Below are positions 42,256-50,918 of a stretch of 64,000 nt of DNA, one piece after another. Source of the DNA: an uncultured Acetatifactor sp. (lineage in GTDB: Bacteria; Bacillota; Clostridia; Lachnospirales; Lachnospiraceae); assembly GCA_910584375.1 (NCBI GenBank), contig CAJUAH010000014.1, positions 1 to 64,000 on the forward strand, written 5' to 3'. Each line of letters begins with the position of its first letter. Position 1 is the stretch's first letter. The notes under the pieces are model-generated. The model was given only the letters and a program-made list of their open reading frames with translations, was not told the origin of the DNA and ran no database searches. A program made the translations under genes and the position numbers.

Positions 42256-43050
42256 ATGAATGAACTTGAGAAAATGAACAATACTGATATCATGAGTATT
42301 TTTCAAAAATCAGACAATATCTTAACTGATATCCAGAATATCATAGAGACGTCCCAGCGGCAGGCTTACCGCGCGGTGGATACCATTTTGTCCCAGAGGA
42401 ACTGGCTGATTGGGTATCGGATTGCTGAGGAAGAATTAAGAGGTGAAGACCGTGCGGAATATGGTGCAAATGTTATCAAGACTTTGTCATCTGAATTGAC
42501 AAAAGTATATGGGAAAGGTTTTACAAAAACCAATTTGTATAGTTTTTATTCTTTTTACAAATGTTTTCCTGAGATTTTCCACTCACTGAGTGGAAAATCT
42601 CATAGGGTTCTCTCATGGACACATTATAGATGTTTAATACAGGTCAAGGACGAGAAGGCGCGCAAATGGTATGAAAAAGAGGCATTTGAGCAGACCTGGA
42701 GCGTCCGAACTCTGCAACGCAATATCAATCCCCAGTATTACTACCGGCTTTTGCAGTCCCAGCAAAAAAATGCGGTGGAACAGGAGATGCGGCAGAAAAC
42801 GGCTGCCCTGCAAAATGACAAACTGGAGTTTATCAAAAATCCTGTCATAGCTGAATTTTTAGGGCTGTCATCCAACACCGACTTTACAGAGACCGACCTG
42901 GAGGCCAGCGTCATCAGCAACATTCAGAAGTTCTTGATGGAACTTGGAAAGGGATACGCCTTTGTGGCCCGGCAGCAGCATATAAAAACGGAGAAAGAGG
43001 ACTATTTTATTGACCTGGTATGTCATCATGAATGTTTGTCCGGCATATGA
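42256..43050 (+). pseudogene. DUF1016 (YhcG-type) PD-(D/E)XK nuclease protein, 3'-truncated
   Basis: The N-terminal DUF1016 domain is intact (QAYRAVDTILSQRNWLIGYRI, WTHYRCLIQVKDEKARKWYEKEA, WSVRTLQRNI). The protein then enters the nuclease domain (FVARQQHIKTEKEDYFIDLV) and breaks off with nine unrelated residues and a stop, at 264 aa against about 340-380 usual. The part carrying the rest of the catalytic site is missing. The break coincides with the start of an unrelated gene fragment at about 43025, so a deletion fused two genes. It is inactive as a nuclease, by prediction. Confidence 0.8.
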
Positions 43051-43803
43051 GACGGATGCTCTGGTGCGCCGGGTGAACGTAGACCGATATGACGACCGGG
43101 AGATCGTTAGAACCAATCTGGTGGAGAGCTTTGAACAACTGATGGGTTTTGCTAGGAAACATTTGCCGGACAAGTTTTTCCTGGAGGATGAAAACAGAGT
43201 AAGTCTGAGAAATATCATAGCAAGGGAAATGGTCAGCAATATACTGATGCATCGGGAATATACCAGTTCCTATGCGGCGAAATTTGTGATCCAGAAGGAA
43301 CAGATGTATACTGAGAAGGCAAACCGCGCCATCGGTGAGGGCTATATTACACCGGATAATCTGGAACCCAATCCAAAGAATCCGATCATAGCGTCCTTTT
43401 TCCGCAATATTGGCAGGGCGGACAGATTGGGCTCCGGCGTGAGGAATCTGTTTAAATACAGCAGATATTATTCCGGGCAGGATCCGAAATTTCAGGAAGG
43501 GGATATATTTCGGATTGTTGTTCCGTTAAATGAGGGATATTCTTTTGATCAAGGCGCAAGTGAAGAGACTACCGGAAAAACTACCGGAAAATTACCGGAA
43601 AACTACCGGAAACAGAAGAAAAGATTATTGAGATTTTACAGAAAAATCCAAGGACAACGCAACCTGAGCTGGCGATACAAGTTGGTTTATCTGTAGATGG
43701 TGTTCGATACGCCATTAAAAAGCTAAAAGCCAGCGGCATATTGATAAGAATTGGCTCCAAACGATCTGGTAGCTGGCAAATCCATATGCCTAAAAAGGAA
43801 TAG
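43025..43803 (+). pseudogene. 3' fragment of an AlbA_2/ATP-binding regulator with frameshifted winged-helix end
   Basis: From NVCPAYETDALVRRVNVDRY on, this matches the C-terminal half of COG2865-type proteins (IIAREMVSNILMHREYTSSY; NPKNPIIASFFRNIGRADRLGSG). The N-terminal DNA-binding AlbA_2 half is absent. Near the end are tandem ACTACCGGAAAA units at 43568-43612; the third unit has 11 instead of 12 nt. This shifts the frame, so the original end, a winged helix (TEEKIIEILQKNPRTTQPEL, VDGVRYAIKKLKASGIL), is read only in the next frame, to the TAG at 43801. Confidence 0.82.
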
Positions 43804-43829
43804 TATTATTCTTACCAAAGGAGACTTGC

Positions 43830-44525
43830 ATGAAAAAATTCCTAAACGGCGGCGGCTGTGGCCAGCAAACCGCCCCGGCGCTTAAAAGGTTCAGCGACGT
43901 CATCGATCGCACAAAACCGCTTTTGTACATCCCCCTGGCCATGGAGCGGGCACAGTATCCGGGCTGTTTTTCCTGGATACAGGATGAATTGAGGGAAGTA
44001 AAAGTGCCTTCCATAGAGATGGTGACGTCGGCGGATGAGATTGTTCAAAAGGAGTTGGATGCCTACTGCGCGGTGTTCATCGGCGGCGGAAACACATTCA
44101 AACTCCTCTACGAGTTGAAAAAGAGCGGCGCATTTGATAAAATAGAGCGTTTCATAGAACGGGACGGCATTGTATTCGGCGGGAGCGCTGGGGCAATCAT
44201 TTTTGGGCACAGCCTGGAATCCTGCGCGCTGGCGGATAGGAATGACGTGGGCCTTGAGGATATTGCGGGGTATGATATCTTAAACGGCATTTCCCTCCTT
44301 TGCCATTACACAAACCAGACAGAGGAAAAACAAAGGGAGAGTACGGCATATTTGACTGAACTCTCCAAACGGATGCCGATCATTGCCCTTCCGGAAGAAG
44401 ATACGCTCTTTGTCAATGGCGAAACAGTGGAAACTATCGGTACGAAACAGTTTTATCATTTTGAAGGCGGGATCGGGATTGAGCGTGAACCGGGATATAC
44501 ATACACCATAAATCAAAAGCTGTAA
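43830..44525 (+). CDS. peptidase E-like serine peptidase (family S51)
   Basis: Cytoplasmic dipeptidase-like enzyme of 231 aa. The nucleophile elbow IVFGGSAGAIIFG carries Ser119. YCAVFIGGGNTFKLLYEL precedes it and a Glu/His-rich C-terminal part follows. Family members cut Asp-X dipeptides; relatives also include cyanophycinase. SD aaaggaga. It is separated from the following binding-protein gene by only 34 bp. Confidence 0.88.
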   Translation: MKKFLNGGGCGQQTAPALKRFSDVIDRTKPLLYIPLAMERAQYPGCFSWIQDELREVKVPSIEMVTSADEIVQKELDAYCAVFIGGGNTFKLLYELKKSGAFDKIERFIERDGIVFGGSAGAIIFGHSLESCALADRNDVGLEDIAGYDILNGISLLCHYTNQTEEKQRESTAYLTELSKRMPIIALPEEDTLFVNGETVETIGTKQFYHFEGGIGIEREPGYTYTINQKL

Positions 44526-44559
44526 AACGCAGTACAGTGAATGAACGGGGCATACAGAA

Positions 44560-45588
44560 ATGAGGAAGAACATGAATACGGCAGAAAACATGAACGGGAC
44601 GAAAGAAAGAAAAGGAACAAAGAAAACGTTGATTTGGGTAGCCATGATCGCATTCATCCTGGGGCTGTTCGCTGGTTGCGGGCAGCAGGAGGAACCGACT
44701 GCCGTACGGATTGGCGGTCTGAAAGGCCCCACCTCTATGGGGCTGGTGTTTTTGCAGGAGCAGGCTCAGAATGGACAGGCGCAGCAGGAATACGCGTTTA
44801 CGATGGCGGTGGGGGCGGATGAACTGCTGCCCCTGATGATAAAGGGAGAGCTGGATATCGCGCTGATTCCCGCCAATGTGGCCAGCGTGCTATACGGCAA
44901 GACCGAGGGTGGAATCTCCGTCATAGATATTAATACGCTGGGCGTATTGTATATGGTGTCCGGGGACGAAAGCATTGACAGCATGGAGAGCCTGCGGGGC
45001 AGGACGATTTATCTCACAGGAAAGGGAACCACCCCGGATTATGTACTCCGGTATCTGCTCACGGCAAACGGCATCCCTGTGGAGGACTGCACTTTGGAAT
45101 ACCGCTCGGAGGCCACGGAGGTAGCGGCTCTGCTGGCGGAGCAGCCCCAGGCCATCGGCCTGCTGCCCCAGCCTTTTGTCACAGTGGCCTGCGCCCAGAA
45201 TGAAGATCTGAAAGTGGTGCTGGATATGAACCGGCAGTGGAACATGGCGCAGGGAGAGGGCGGCAGCATGGTCACCGGGGTGACCGTAGTGCGAAATGCC
45301 TTTTTGCAGGAACACCCGGAGGCCGTCAAAACTTTTCTGGCGGAGCATGCGGCCAGCGTCCGTGCGATACAGGAAGACCCGGACAGGGGGGCGCAGCTGG
45401 TGGTGGATGCGGGGATCATTGCCAGGGAACCCATCGCCCGAAAAGCGATCCCGTTTTGCAATATCACCTATATGGACGGAGAGGACATGCGCCGGGCGCT
45501 CTCAGGTTACCTGCAAGTACTGTATGAACTGGAGCCGGCGGCTGTGGGCGGCGCACTGCCGGGGGAGGACTTCTACTACATTCCGTAA
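44560..45588 (+). CDS. NMT1/SsuA-like ABC transporter substrate-binding lipoprotein
   Basis: Binding protein of 342 aa in the THI5/NMT1 and sulfonate-type family. The signal peptide ends in FILGLFAGC. Conserved features are RIGGLKGPTSMGLVFLQEQ, GELDIALIPANVASVLY and SLRGRTIYLTGKGTTPDYVLRYLL. It probably serves a thiamine-precursor, sulfonate or related nutrient importer. Its natural partner, a permease fused to an ATPase, lies at 50919, on the far side of the AT-rich block that begins 28 bp after this stop. ATG 44575 (MNTAEN) is another possible start. Confidence 0.87.
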   Translation: MRKNMNTAENMNGTKERKGTKKTLIWVAMIAFILGLFAGCGQQEEPTAVRIGGLKGPTSMGLVFLQEQAQNGQAQQEYAFTMAVGADELLPLMIKGELDIALIPANVASVLYGKTEGGISVIDINTLGVLYMVSGDESIDSMESLRGRTIYLTGKGTTPDYVLRYLLTANGIPVEDCTLEYRSEATEVAALLAEQPQAIGLLPQPFVTVACAQNEDLKVVLDMNRQWNMAQGEGGSMVTGVTVVRNAFLQEHPEAVKTFLAEHAASVRAIQEDPDRGAQLVVDAGIIAREPIARKAIPFCNITYMDGEDMRRALSGYLQVLYELEPAAVGGALPGEDFYYIP

Positions 45589-45728
45589 GGCGACTGCGGG
45601 GACAGTGTAGTAACATCCTACTTTTCGGAATTATGTATCTAATGGGAAATGACTTATAAATATACATTGTAAATGGCGGATAAAGATTTATAATCATATA
45701 TAAATCGACATTTAGAGGAGGGAATACA

Positions 45729-46019
45729 ATGATAAGACATATATGTATGTTTGCATTAAAAGAGGATAATAAGGAAAATAATATTATTGAATTTTTTGAA
45801 AGAGCTGAAAAGTTAAGAGAGTTAGAGATAATAAAACAATTTAATATAGTTAGAAATGCGGAAAGAACACCGGTTTCTAATTATGATGTTGCTCTGATTT
45901 TTGACTTCGATACAGTAGAAACATTAGATAAATACCAAAAATCACAACTGCACATGGAATTTGGAGAATTTGTATATTCCATTAGAGTTGATAGAGCTTG
46001 TATTGATTATGAAATTTGA
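45729..46019 (+). CDS. Dabb (stress-responsive A/B barrel) domain protein
   Basis: Small protein of 96 aa with the dimeric alpha/beta-barrel signature: MIRHICMFALKED at the start and SNYDVALIFDFDTVETLDKYQKSQLH. Family members range from stress proteins to small enzymes, so no reaction can be assigned. SD gaggaggga. The gene is strikingly AT-rich compared with the 44-kb neighbours. It is flanked by opposite copies of the repeat motif (45617 and 46031). Confidence 0.85.
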   Translation: MIRHICMFALKEDNKENNIIEFFERAEKLRELEIIKQFNIVRNAERTPVSNYDVALIFDFDTVETLDKYQKSQLHMEFGEFVYSIRVDRACIDYEI

Positions 46020-46030
46020 ATTAGCTTAAA

Positions 46031-46060
46031 AATTGGGAACACTTTCCCGAAAAGGGAAAT
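46031..46060 (+). repeat. internal copy of the block's repeat motif (hairpin)
   Basis: The first 24 bases match 50881-50904 at 22 positions. The core TTTCCC-gaaaa-GGGAAA (46043-46059) is self-complementary. An inverted, looser copy lies at 50251-50280. Confidence 0.6.
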
Positions 46061-46104
46061 AATTTATAATCAAATCAATAAATCAGAACTTCACGGAGAT
46101 AATC

Positions 46105-46659
46105 ATGGCGTTTGATTTTAAGAAAGAATATAAAGAATTTTATATGCCCAAGAATAAACCGGAAATAGTAAATGTTCCAAAGGCTAACTATATTGCCGTC
46201 AGAGGTAAAGGAAATCCCAATGAAGAAGGCGGGGCATATCAGCAGGCCATCGGCGTTTTGTATGCCGTTGCATACACATTAAAAATGAGTTACAAGACAG
46301 ATTACAAAATGGAAGGTTTCTTTGAATATGTCGTTCCGCCGCTTGAAGGATTTTGGTGGCAGGATGATGTTGATTGGGCGGTAGAAACTGCAACGAAAAA
46401 GAAAAAAATAGATTGTTCATCAGCAGAATATTTAACGATTGATGAAGGATTATGTGTTCAAATAATGCACTTGGGCCCTTTTGATGATGAGCCTGAAACG
46501 GTTGCATTGATGAATGATTACCTAGCACAGCATGGGTACAAAAATGATATCAATTCCACTCGATTACATCATGAGATCTATATGTCCGATGCAAGAAAAG
46601 TTGCGCCTGAAAAATGGAAAACCGTGATCAGGCATCCGATCAAAACAAGAAATAATTAA
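46105..46659 (+). CDS. GyrI-like small-molecule-binding domain protein
   Basis: Protein of 184 aa of the GyrI-like/SOUL-like effector-binding group (COG4832): VNVPKANYIAVRGKGNPNEEG, GFFEYVVPPLEGFWW, GLCVQIMHLGPFDDEPETV. Freestanding members can bind or hydrolyse drug-like compounds. It lies in the same block as an AraC regulator with a related domain, suggesting a ligand-response theme. SD acggag. Confidence 0.88.
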   Translation: MAFDFKKEYKEFYMPKNKPEIVNVPKANYIAVRGKGNPNEEGGAYQQAIGVLYAVAYTLKMSYKTDYKMEGFFEYVVPPLEGFWWQDDVDWAVETATKKKKIDCSSAEYLTIDEGLCVQIMHLGPFDDEPETVALMNDYLAQHGYKNDINSTRLHHEIYMSDARKVAPEKWKTVIRHPIKTRNN

Positions 46660-46732
46660 ATGGATAAAAATTGGGGGAAACCAATATTTGTGGAGTTGAG
46701 AGAAGAAAATCGGAAATTTCGGAGGCACAGAA

Positions 46733-47104
46733 ATGAGAAAATGCATTCTCGAATTGGACTATTGCGAATTGGTCAATTTACATAAGGCGCTATTGGAGGC
46801 AAAGTTCCATACAGCGCCGGACAATCCGTCAGTTTCTGGAAGTCCGATTATAGCAAACTTGTACATTCAAATCAGAGATTGGTTGATAGAGAGCGAAAAA
46901 GGGGAGGAATGGAACGCCTGGTTTCATCTGAGCAACCAGCCCGATCGTAGAAATCAAGCCGTTTTTTTGATGGGGAGCTGTAAGCAGTGGGGCAAAGCAG
47001 ATCCTGACAAAAAACGCAAAATCGCTCACAATTATTTGGCTCCGTTTCTCTTTGGTGAGGAGGAACTGATGGATGTGATAGAGGAAGTAGACAGGTTTTT
47101 TTGA
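46733..47104 (+). CDS. conserved hypothetical protein
   Basis: Protein of 123 aa, not assigned to a family with confidence. It is mostly helical, with no signal peptide or membrane segment. A central segment (WNAWFHLSNQPDRRNQAVFLMG) is aromatic-rich and the C-terminus acidic. SD ggaggcac. AT-rich codon use matches its neighbours in the block, and it is 35 bp from the CPBP gene. Confidence 0.7.
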   Translation: MRKCILELDYCELVNLHKALLEAKFHTAPDNPSVSGSPIIANLYIQIRDWLIESEKGEEWNAWFHLSNQPDRRNQAVFLMGSCKQWGKADPDKKRKIAHNYLAPFLFGEEELMDVIEEVDRFF

Positions 47105-47139
47105 AAAAGAACAATTCCAGTTGATCGGAGTAGCTATAT

Positions 47140-47991
47140 ATGGGAAGAAATACAAAATATAAATCAGCTAATTTGTGCATTGCAATATTCATGCTTTGTT
47201 TGGCCGTGAGGTTTGTAGAATATTTTCTGATCGAAACGGATAAAACGATTATTGGAGAAAATGTGTTCCATAAATCGGTCGGAATTATCCTATTGACGTT
47301 GGCATTGAAAAGGATAAAGCTTTCCTGGAGCGATATTGGATTCCAAAGAAACGGTTTTGTGAGCAGTACTTTGAAAGGTTTGTTATTGGGCAGCGTTTGC
47401 TTTACCGTTTCGTATGGGGTAGAATTGGCAATTTTAGCTCTGCAAGGCAATCCCGCACATTTGGAAATATATATCAGCGGTTTTTCTTTAACAGGTTCTC
47501 CATTAAGAAATACGGATTTCATATTCTTCATGCTTTGCGTGGTTTTCAATGTCATCAATGTATGGATGGAGGAAGGTGTTTTTCGCGGACTGTTCATTAA
47601 AATACTTGCCGAAACAAAGCCATTTATGCAGGCAAATTTTATCGCCGCGTTCTTATTTGGAATTTGGCACATTGTAATGCCGATCAGAAGTTATATAGAC
47701 GGCGAAATGTCATTGGCGGCAATGGTTATGCTGGGTATCGGCTATATCATCCTTGCCGGGATCATGGGAATCAAATGGGGACTTCTTTACCGCGTAACGG
47801 GAAATATATGGGTAGGACTTGGCGACCATTTGCTAAACAATACCGTTGCCACCAATATGTTGCATGTCGTTTCTCAAGAGGGCGCGGACGAATTACAGAT
47901 TGTCCGAATCATGGTTGCGCAAATTATTTCCTTTGCTTTTGTGCTGGCAATTTATCGTCGCAAGAAGAGAAAAGGAGAACTAAACAATTAG
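47140..47991 (+). CDS. CPBP family intramembrane metalloprotease
   Basis: Membrane protein of 283 aa with about eight helices and the Abi/CPBP motifs: EEGVFRGLF (Glu-Glu and Arg), FGIWHIVMP (His) and GDHLLNNTV (last His/Asn site). Homologues are type II CAAX-prenyl-protease-like glutamic peptidases, and some confer bacteriocin self-immunity. A terminator for the opposite strand follows at 47993. Confidence 0.9.
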   Translation: MGRNTKYKSANLCIAIFMLCLAVRFVEYFLIETDKTIIGENVFHKSVGIILLTLALKRIKLSWSDIGFQRNGFVSSTLKGLLLGSVCFTVSYGVELAILALQGNPAHLEIYISGFSLTGSPLRNTDFIFFMLCVVFNVINVWMEEGVFRGLFIKILAETKPFMQANFIAAFLFGIWHIVMPIRSYIDGEMSLAAMVMLGIGYIILAGIMGIKWGLLYRVTGNIWVGLGDHLLNNTVATNMLHVVSQEGADELQIVRIMVAQIISFAFVLAIYRRKKRKGELNN

Positions 47992-47992
47992 A

Positions 47993-48040
47993 AAAACAAC
48001 GGGGCCGCAGAAAGAAACGACTTTTTCACGGCCCCGCAAT
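47993..48040 (-). terminator. rho-independent terminator on the - strand
   Basis: On the - strand CGGGGCCG and CGGCCCCG pair across a 21-nt loop and are followed by TTGTTTTTC. It closes the acetyltransferase/AraC transcription unit and may act on the CPBP gene in the other direction. Confidence 0.75.
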
Positions 48041-48067
48041 GTATTAGAATATCGGATATGTATGTTG

Positions 48068-48864
48068 TTATTTTTTCAGTTCTACGGGAATCCAGATCTC
48101 ATAGTACCGATTCTTCTGGCGAAGATCGGAGTCAGTCCAGAGGTGCAGAACCTCGATCGTGAGATCATATTTCAGCCTATACTCAGAAGCAGGGAGCCAC
48201 GAGTCGAAAATCAACGCAAACAGTTTGGGAAACTCCTCCCAGGCCAGCCCGCCGCATTCCGTTCTGAATGCGGCATATGTCCCCGCGGGAAGTGTCTTTG
48301 TCTCAAGCGCACCGGTCTTTACATCGGATCTCGCGCGGGAGATCATATATTTGCCGTCCTGCCAGACGCCGTACCAAACGCCATCGTAAGAGGTGTTTCC
48401 GGGCTGATTCCAACTGCCCGCGCAAAGCTGACCGGGGACATCGTCACAACAGTTTCCTCTAATTCAATAATTCTGAAATCCATCTCTTTTGCTCCTTTGA
48501 TCATAATGTGAAAGGAAACCGGTGAATACACCTTGAGAGAACCGCCGTCTCTGCGATAAACTGACGGCGTAATGCCGTGCTGCTTTGCAAAGGCTCTTGA
48601 AAAAGCAGCGACGCTGTCATATCCGTATTTTATCGCAATGTCTGCGACCGGCGTCTCGCTGTGTCGCAGATCCTGCGCCGCAAGTGTCAGCCGTCTGCGC
48701 CTTATGTATTCCGTCAGAGTCATACCGGTCATGTAACTGAAAAAGCGAATAAAGCTGTCGGCAGTGACACAGGCGATACCGGCTGCCGTATCAAGATCGA
48801 ACTCTGCGCACAAGTTCGCCTCAATATATTCAATGGCGGCGTTCAACTGTTTTAGCATATTCAT
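48068..48864 (-). pseudogene. AraC-type regulator with GyrI-like effector domain, frameshifted
   Basis: The N-terminal AraC helix-turn-helix domain is complete (MNMLKQLNAAIEYIEANLC; IAIKYGYDSVAAFSRAFAKQHG). The effector domain starts (FRIIELEETVVTMSP) but then runs out of frame to a stop at 48343. The rest of the effector domain is intact in the next frame (NQPGNTSYDGVWYGVWQDG, then LPAGTYAAFRTECGGLAWEE to 48068). One indel, probably at the run of four C on this strand near 48424-48430, explains it. The start at 48864 follows ggaggtga. It could be a true mutation or a sequencing error. Confidence 0.85.
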
Positions 48865-48902
48865 CCGTCTCACCTCCCACACGTAGTTTAGCAAAAAAAT
48901 CT

Positions 48903-50150
48903 TCAGGGTGACTGACTTTCCCCGGGCAGGAATAATTCTTTTTCCAACACGTCAGCAAAGCGCTGTATGGGTTCTCCAAGCGTTTCCGCATAGTCGAAAG
49001 TCTCTTTTTGATCCTTGTATTTCAAAGGATTTTTGCGAATCCTTATAGCGGTCGTCAGGGCATACGGATCGGGACAAAGGTTATTATGGAACGCCCATTC
49101 TCCAGCCTCGGTCTTGGCAATGATCCTGCCGGTGCGAAGTGTGTAGAGGCACCGGGCTATATCCAGCATCCAACCGAAAGAATAGTAATTTCGTCCGGTT
49201 TTCCGCGCGTATTTTCTGATCGTTTCATAATGGCGTTTCACATCGGCATACAGCTCGTGACAGTCGGGATACTTTAGCTCTTTCCTTATATCTTTTCCGT
49301 ATAAAAGAACGCCGCTTTCGACCAGCTCCGCCATGCCGAAACTGTCAAACATATAGCGATCGGCAATTCTTTCTCCGCTTGTCCCCCAATATACGACCCG
49401 GTCGGGTTCCTGGGAGAGAAAAGCCCGAAGAGTGAGCATTCCGCCCTCAAAGGAACGGTAATAGGGATTGCCGGGTTCCTTTTCGAGCATGGTTTGCCGG
49501 AGTCCCACAAGCGAATTTGCCTGCATTTCCGCAATTTGCTTTTCCGTCAATACCAGAATATCAATGTCGCTCCATCCTAATCGGAAATCATTCAGAGCAG
49601 ACGAGCCATACAGGTAAACGGAAGGGGCGCAATCCGCGAGAATATCAGTGATCTCCCGAACCATACGGTTGATGGCAAGCTGCCTGTCCCTGCGCTCGGC
49701 ACCGATGGGATGAAGGATGTATTTTTGATTTGGATAATCCATCTCCTCAACAAGAGCGTCGGCAACAAAGCCGTACTTTTCATACAACGCTCTTGGCGCA
49801 GGCCCCTTTTCATCGTCAGCCCGGAACGTAGAAACGGATATTTCCTTTGCTCTGTCCAAGTTGTCCAGCGCTTCATCCATCAGCATTGCAGCTACGCCCA
49901 GGCGGCGGTACTTTGGAGAAACGGCGAGACAGCAGATCATGTTGTGCCCTCGGGAGAACAGCATGACACCGGCGATCTCGTCTCCCTCTTTTGCGCAGAT
50001 AGCCTGTCGCTTACCCATAAATTTGAGGACGGTGGCTCGATACTCGTCTAATTTTTCCTCTGTTTCCAGACCGGGGAAATTCCATCTGACCTGTGTTACC
50101 AGTCCCATCCATTTTTCAATATCTTCGGGTACTCCATAAAAAAGCCGCAC
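48903..50150 (-). CDS. GNAT acetyltransferase fused to a nucleotidyltransferase
   Basis: Protein of 415 aa with two enzyme domains. Residues 1-135 form a GNAT N-acetyltransferase (ICCLAVSPKYRRLGVAAMLMDEAL holds the acetyl-CoA loop; ALYEKYGF). From about 150 there is a polymerase-beta-type nucleotidyltransferase with YLYGSSALNDFRLGWSDIDI (GS and DxD metal site), and a helical C-terminal domain like aminoglycoside adenylyltransferases. The combination suggests modification of an aminoglycoside-like or other amino/hydroxyl compound, but neither activity is proven. It is transcribed before the AraC gene in one unit. Confidence 0.85.
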   Translation of the reverse strand: MRLFYGVPEDIEKWMGLVTQVRWNFPGLETEEKLDEYRATVLKFMGKRQAICAKEGDEIAGVMLFSRGHNMICCLAVSPKYRRLGVAAMLMDEALDNLDRAKEISVSTFRADDEKGPAPRALYEKYGFVADALVEEMDYPNQKYILHPIGAERRDRQLAINRMVREITDILADCAPSVYLYGSSALNDFRLGWSDIDILVLTEKQIAEMQANSLVGLRQTMLEKEPGNPYYRSFEGGMLTLRAFLSQEPDRVVYWGTSGERIADRYMFDSFGMAELVESGVLLYGKDIRKELKYPDCHELYADVKRHYETIRKYARKTGRNYYSFGWMLDIARCLYTLRTGRIIAKTEAGEWAFHNNLCPDPYALTTAIRIRKNPLKYKDQKETFDYAETLGEPIQRFADVLEKELFLPGESQSP

Positions 50151-50536
50151 AGCGTTTCGCCTCCGTTTTTAAGTCGATTAGTTATTCGGAACAGTTCGTC
50201 CTGATATAGTAGATTATATCGCGAAGACGTGAATATTTCTAACAGTTTTTGTATTTCCCCTTTTTTCGGGAAACTTTATCGTGCCTAACAGAATTGTGCC
50301 TCAAAATCTTCAAGGAACTTGAACATTTTGAGAATTTGTAATAAAATTCTATTTGTAAACAGATTTATGGGTCGGATTGCGTGGAGCGTACCGATTTTGA
50401 TTTCGAACTTTTGGGAAATAAAAAACGGGCTGGATATCACTGGGAATGGTGAAAGTACAATAAAGAACTTGAAGATCAATTTTGCGTAGACTGTTAAGCG
50501 TAAGATAAGATGAAAATCGAGAGTAGTAGGGTAAAA
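50151..50536. other. intergenic region: - strand promoter, repeat copy and 15-bp hairpin
   Basis: - strand promoter TAGAAA (50241-50236), 17 bp, TATAAT (50218-50213) serves the fused enzyme gene. An inverted copy of the block's repeat motif lies at 50251-50280. At 50300-50332 CTCAAAATCTTCAAG and CTTGAACATTTTGAG pair at 14 of 15 positions around a 3-nt loop; no T tract follows, so its role is open. From 50333 to 50536 nothing coding is recognised. Confidence 0.55.
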
Positions 50537-50857
50537 ATGAAATTGCATGAAGTTATAGACGCAATACAAATGTGGACTGGAACTGTTCAAGAAATGTATC
50601 ATAGCGAAATAAATGTAGAATCTCTTATAGAACATGAAGACTATCTGCGATACGTCATTGAAAGCGCGAATTATCTTGCTGAACTGGTTGTTGAGCCAGA
50701 AGGATTTCATCCGCATCATTTTGTATTTTTTGAGGCTTTAGATAAAAGAAAAGACGCACTACAAAAACCATACTTTTATTTAGATGAAAAAGACAGTTCA
50801 ATGGAAAACATACTGGAAAATCTCAATAAAGGAATATTGTACATTGTTGGACGATAA
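50537..50857 (+). CDS. small hypothetical protein
   Basis: Acidic, mostly helical protein of 106 aa (MKLHEVIDAIQMWTGTVQEM...). It has no membrane segment and no recognised family. gtaggg precedes ATG 50537; ATG 50510 would add nine residues. Opposite copies of the block's repeat motif flank it (50251 and 50881). It overlaps nothing real on the other strand. Confidence 0.6.
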   Translation: MKLHEVIDAIQMWTGTVQEMYHSEINVESLIEHEDYLRYVIESANYLAELVVEPEGFHPHHFVFFEALDKRKDALQKPYFYLDEKDSSMENILENLNKGILYIVGR

Positions 50858-50918
50858 TGATAAGTTCTGCGGTTTTATGCAATTAGGAACACTTTTCCGA
50901 AAAGTAGGGAGAATATTA

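Larger units (their letters stand above)
45617..50908. mobile_element. AT-rich accessory block bounded by a 14-bp perfect inverted repeat
   Basis: CCTACTTTTCGGAA at 45617-45630 is the exact reverse complement of TTCCGAAAAGTAGG at 50895-50908. The ends fall 28 bp after the binding-protein stop and 10 bp before the start of its permease-ATPase partner. Related copies of the same motif lie inside at 46031-46060 (+) and 50251-50280 (-). Gene content is AT-rich and accessory. No transposase or integrase is seen inside, so how it moved is unknown. Confidence 0.55.

Noticed and set aside
41188..44525. Possible prophage or integrative element around the toxin pair and gene remnants
   Set aside because: No integrase, phage structural gene, tRNA-associated attachment repeat or conjugation gene is present; only lower GC and broken genes are seen.
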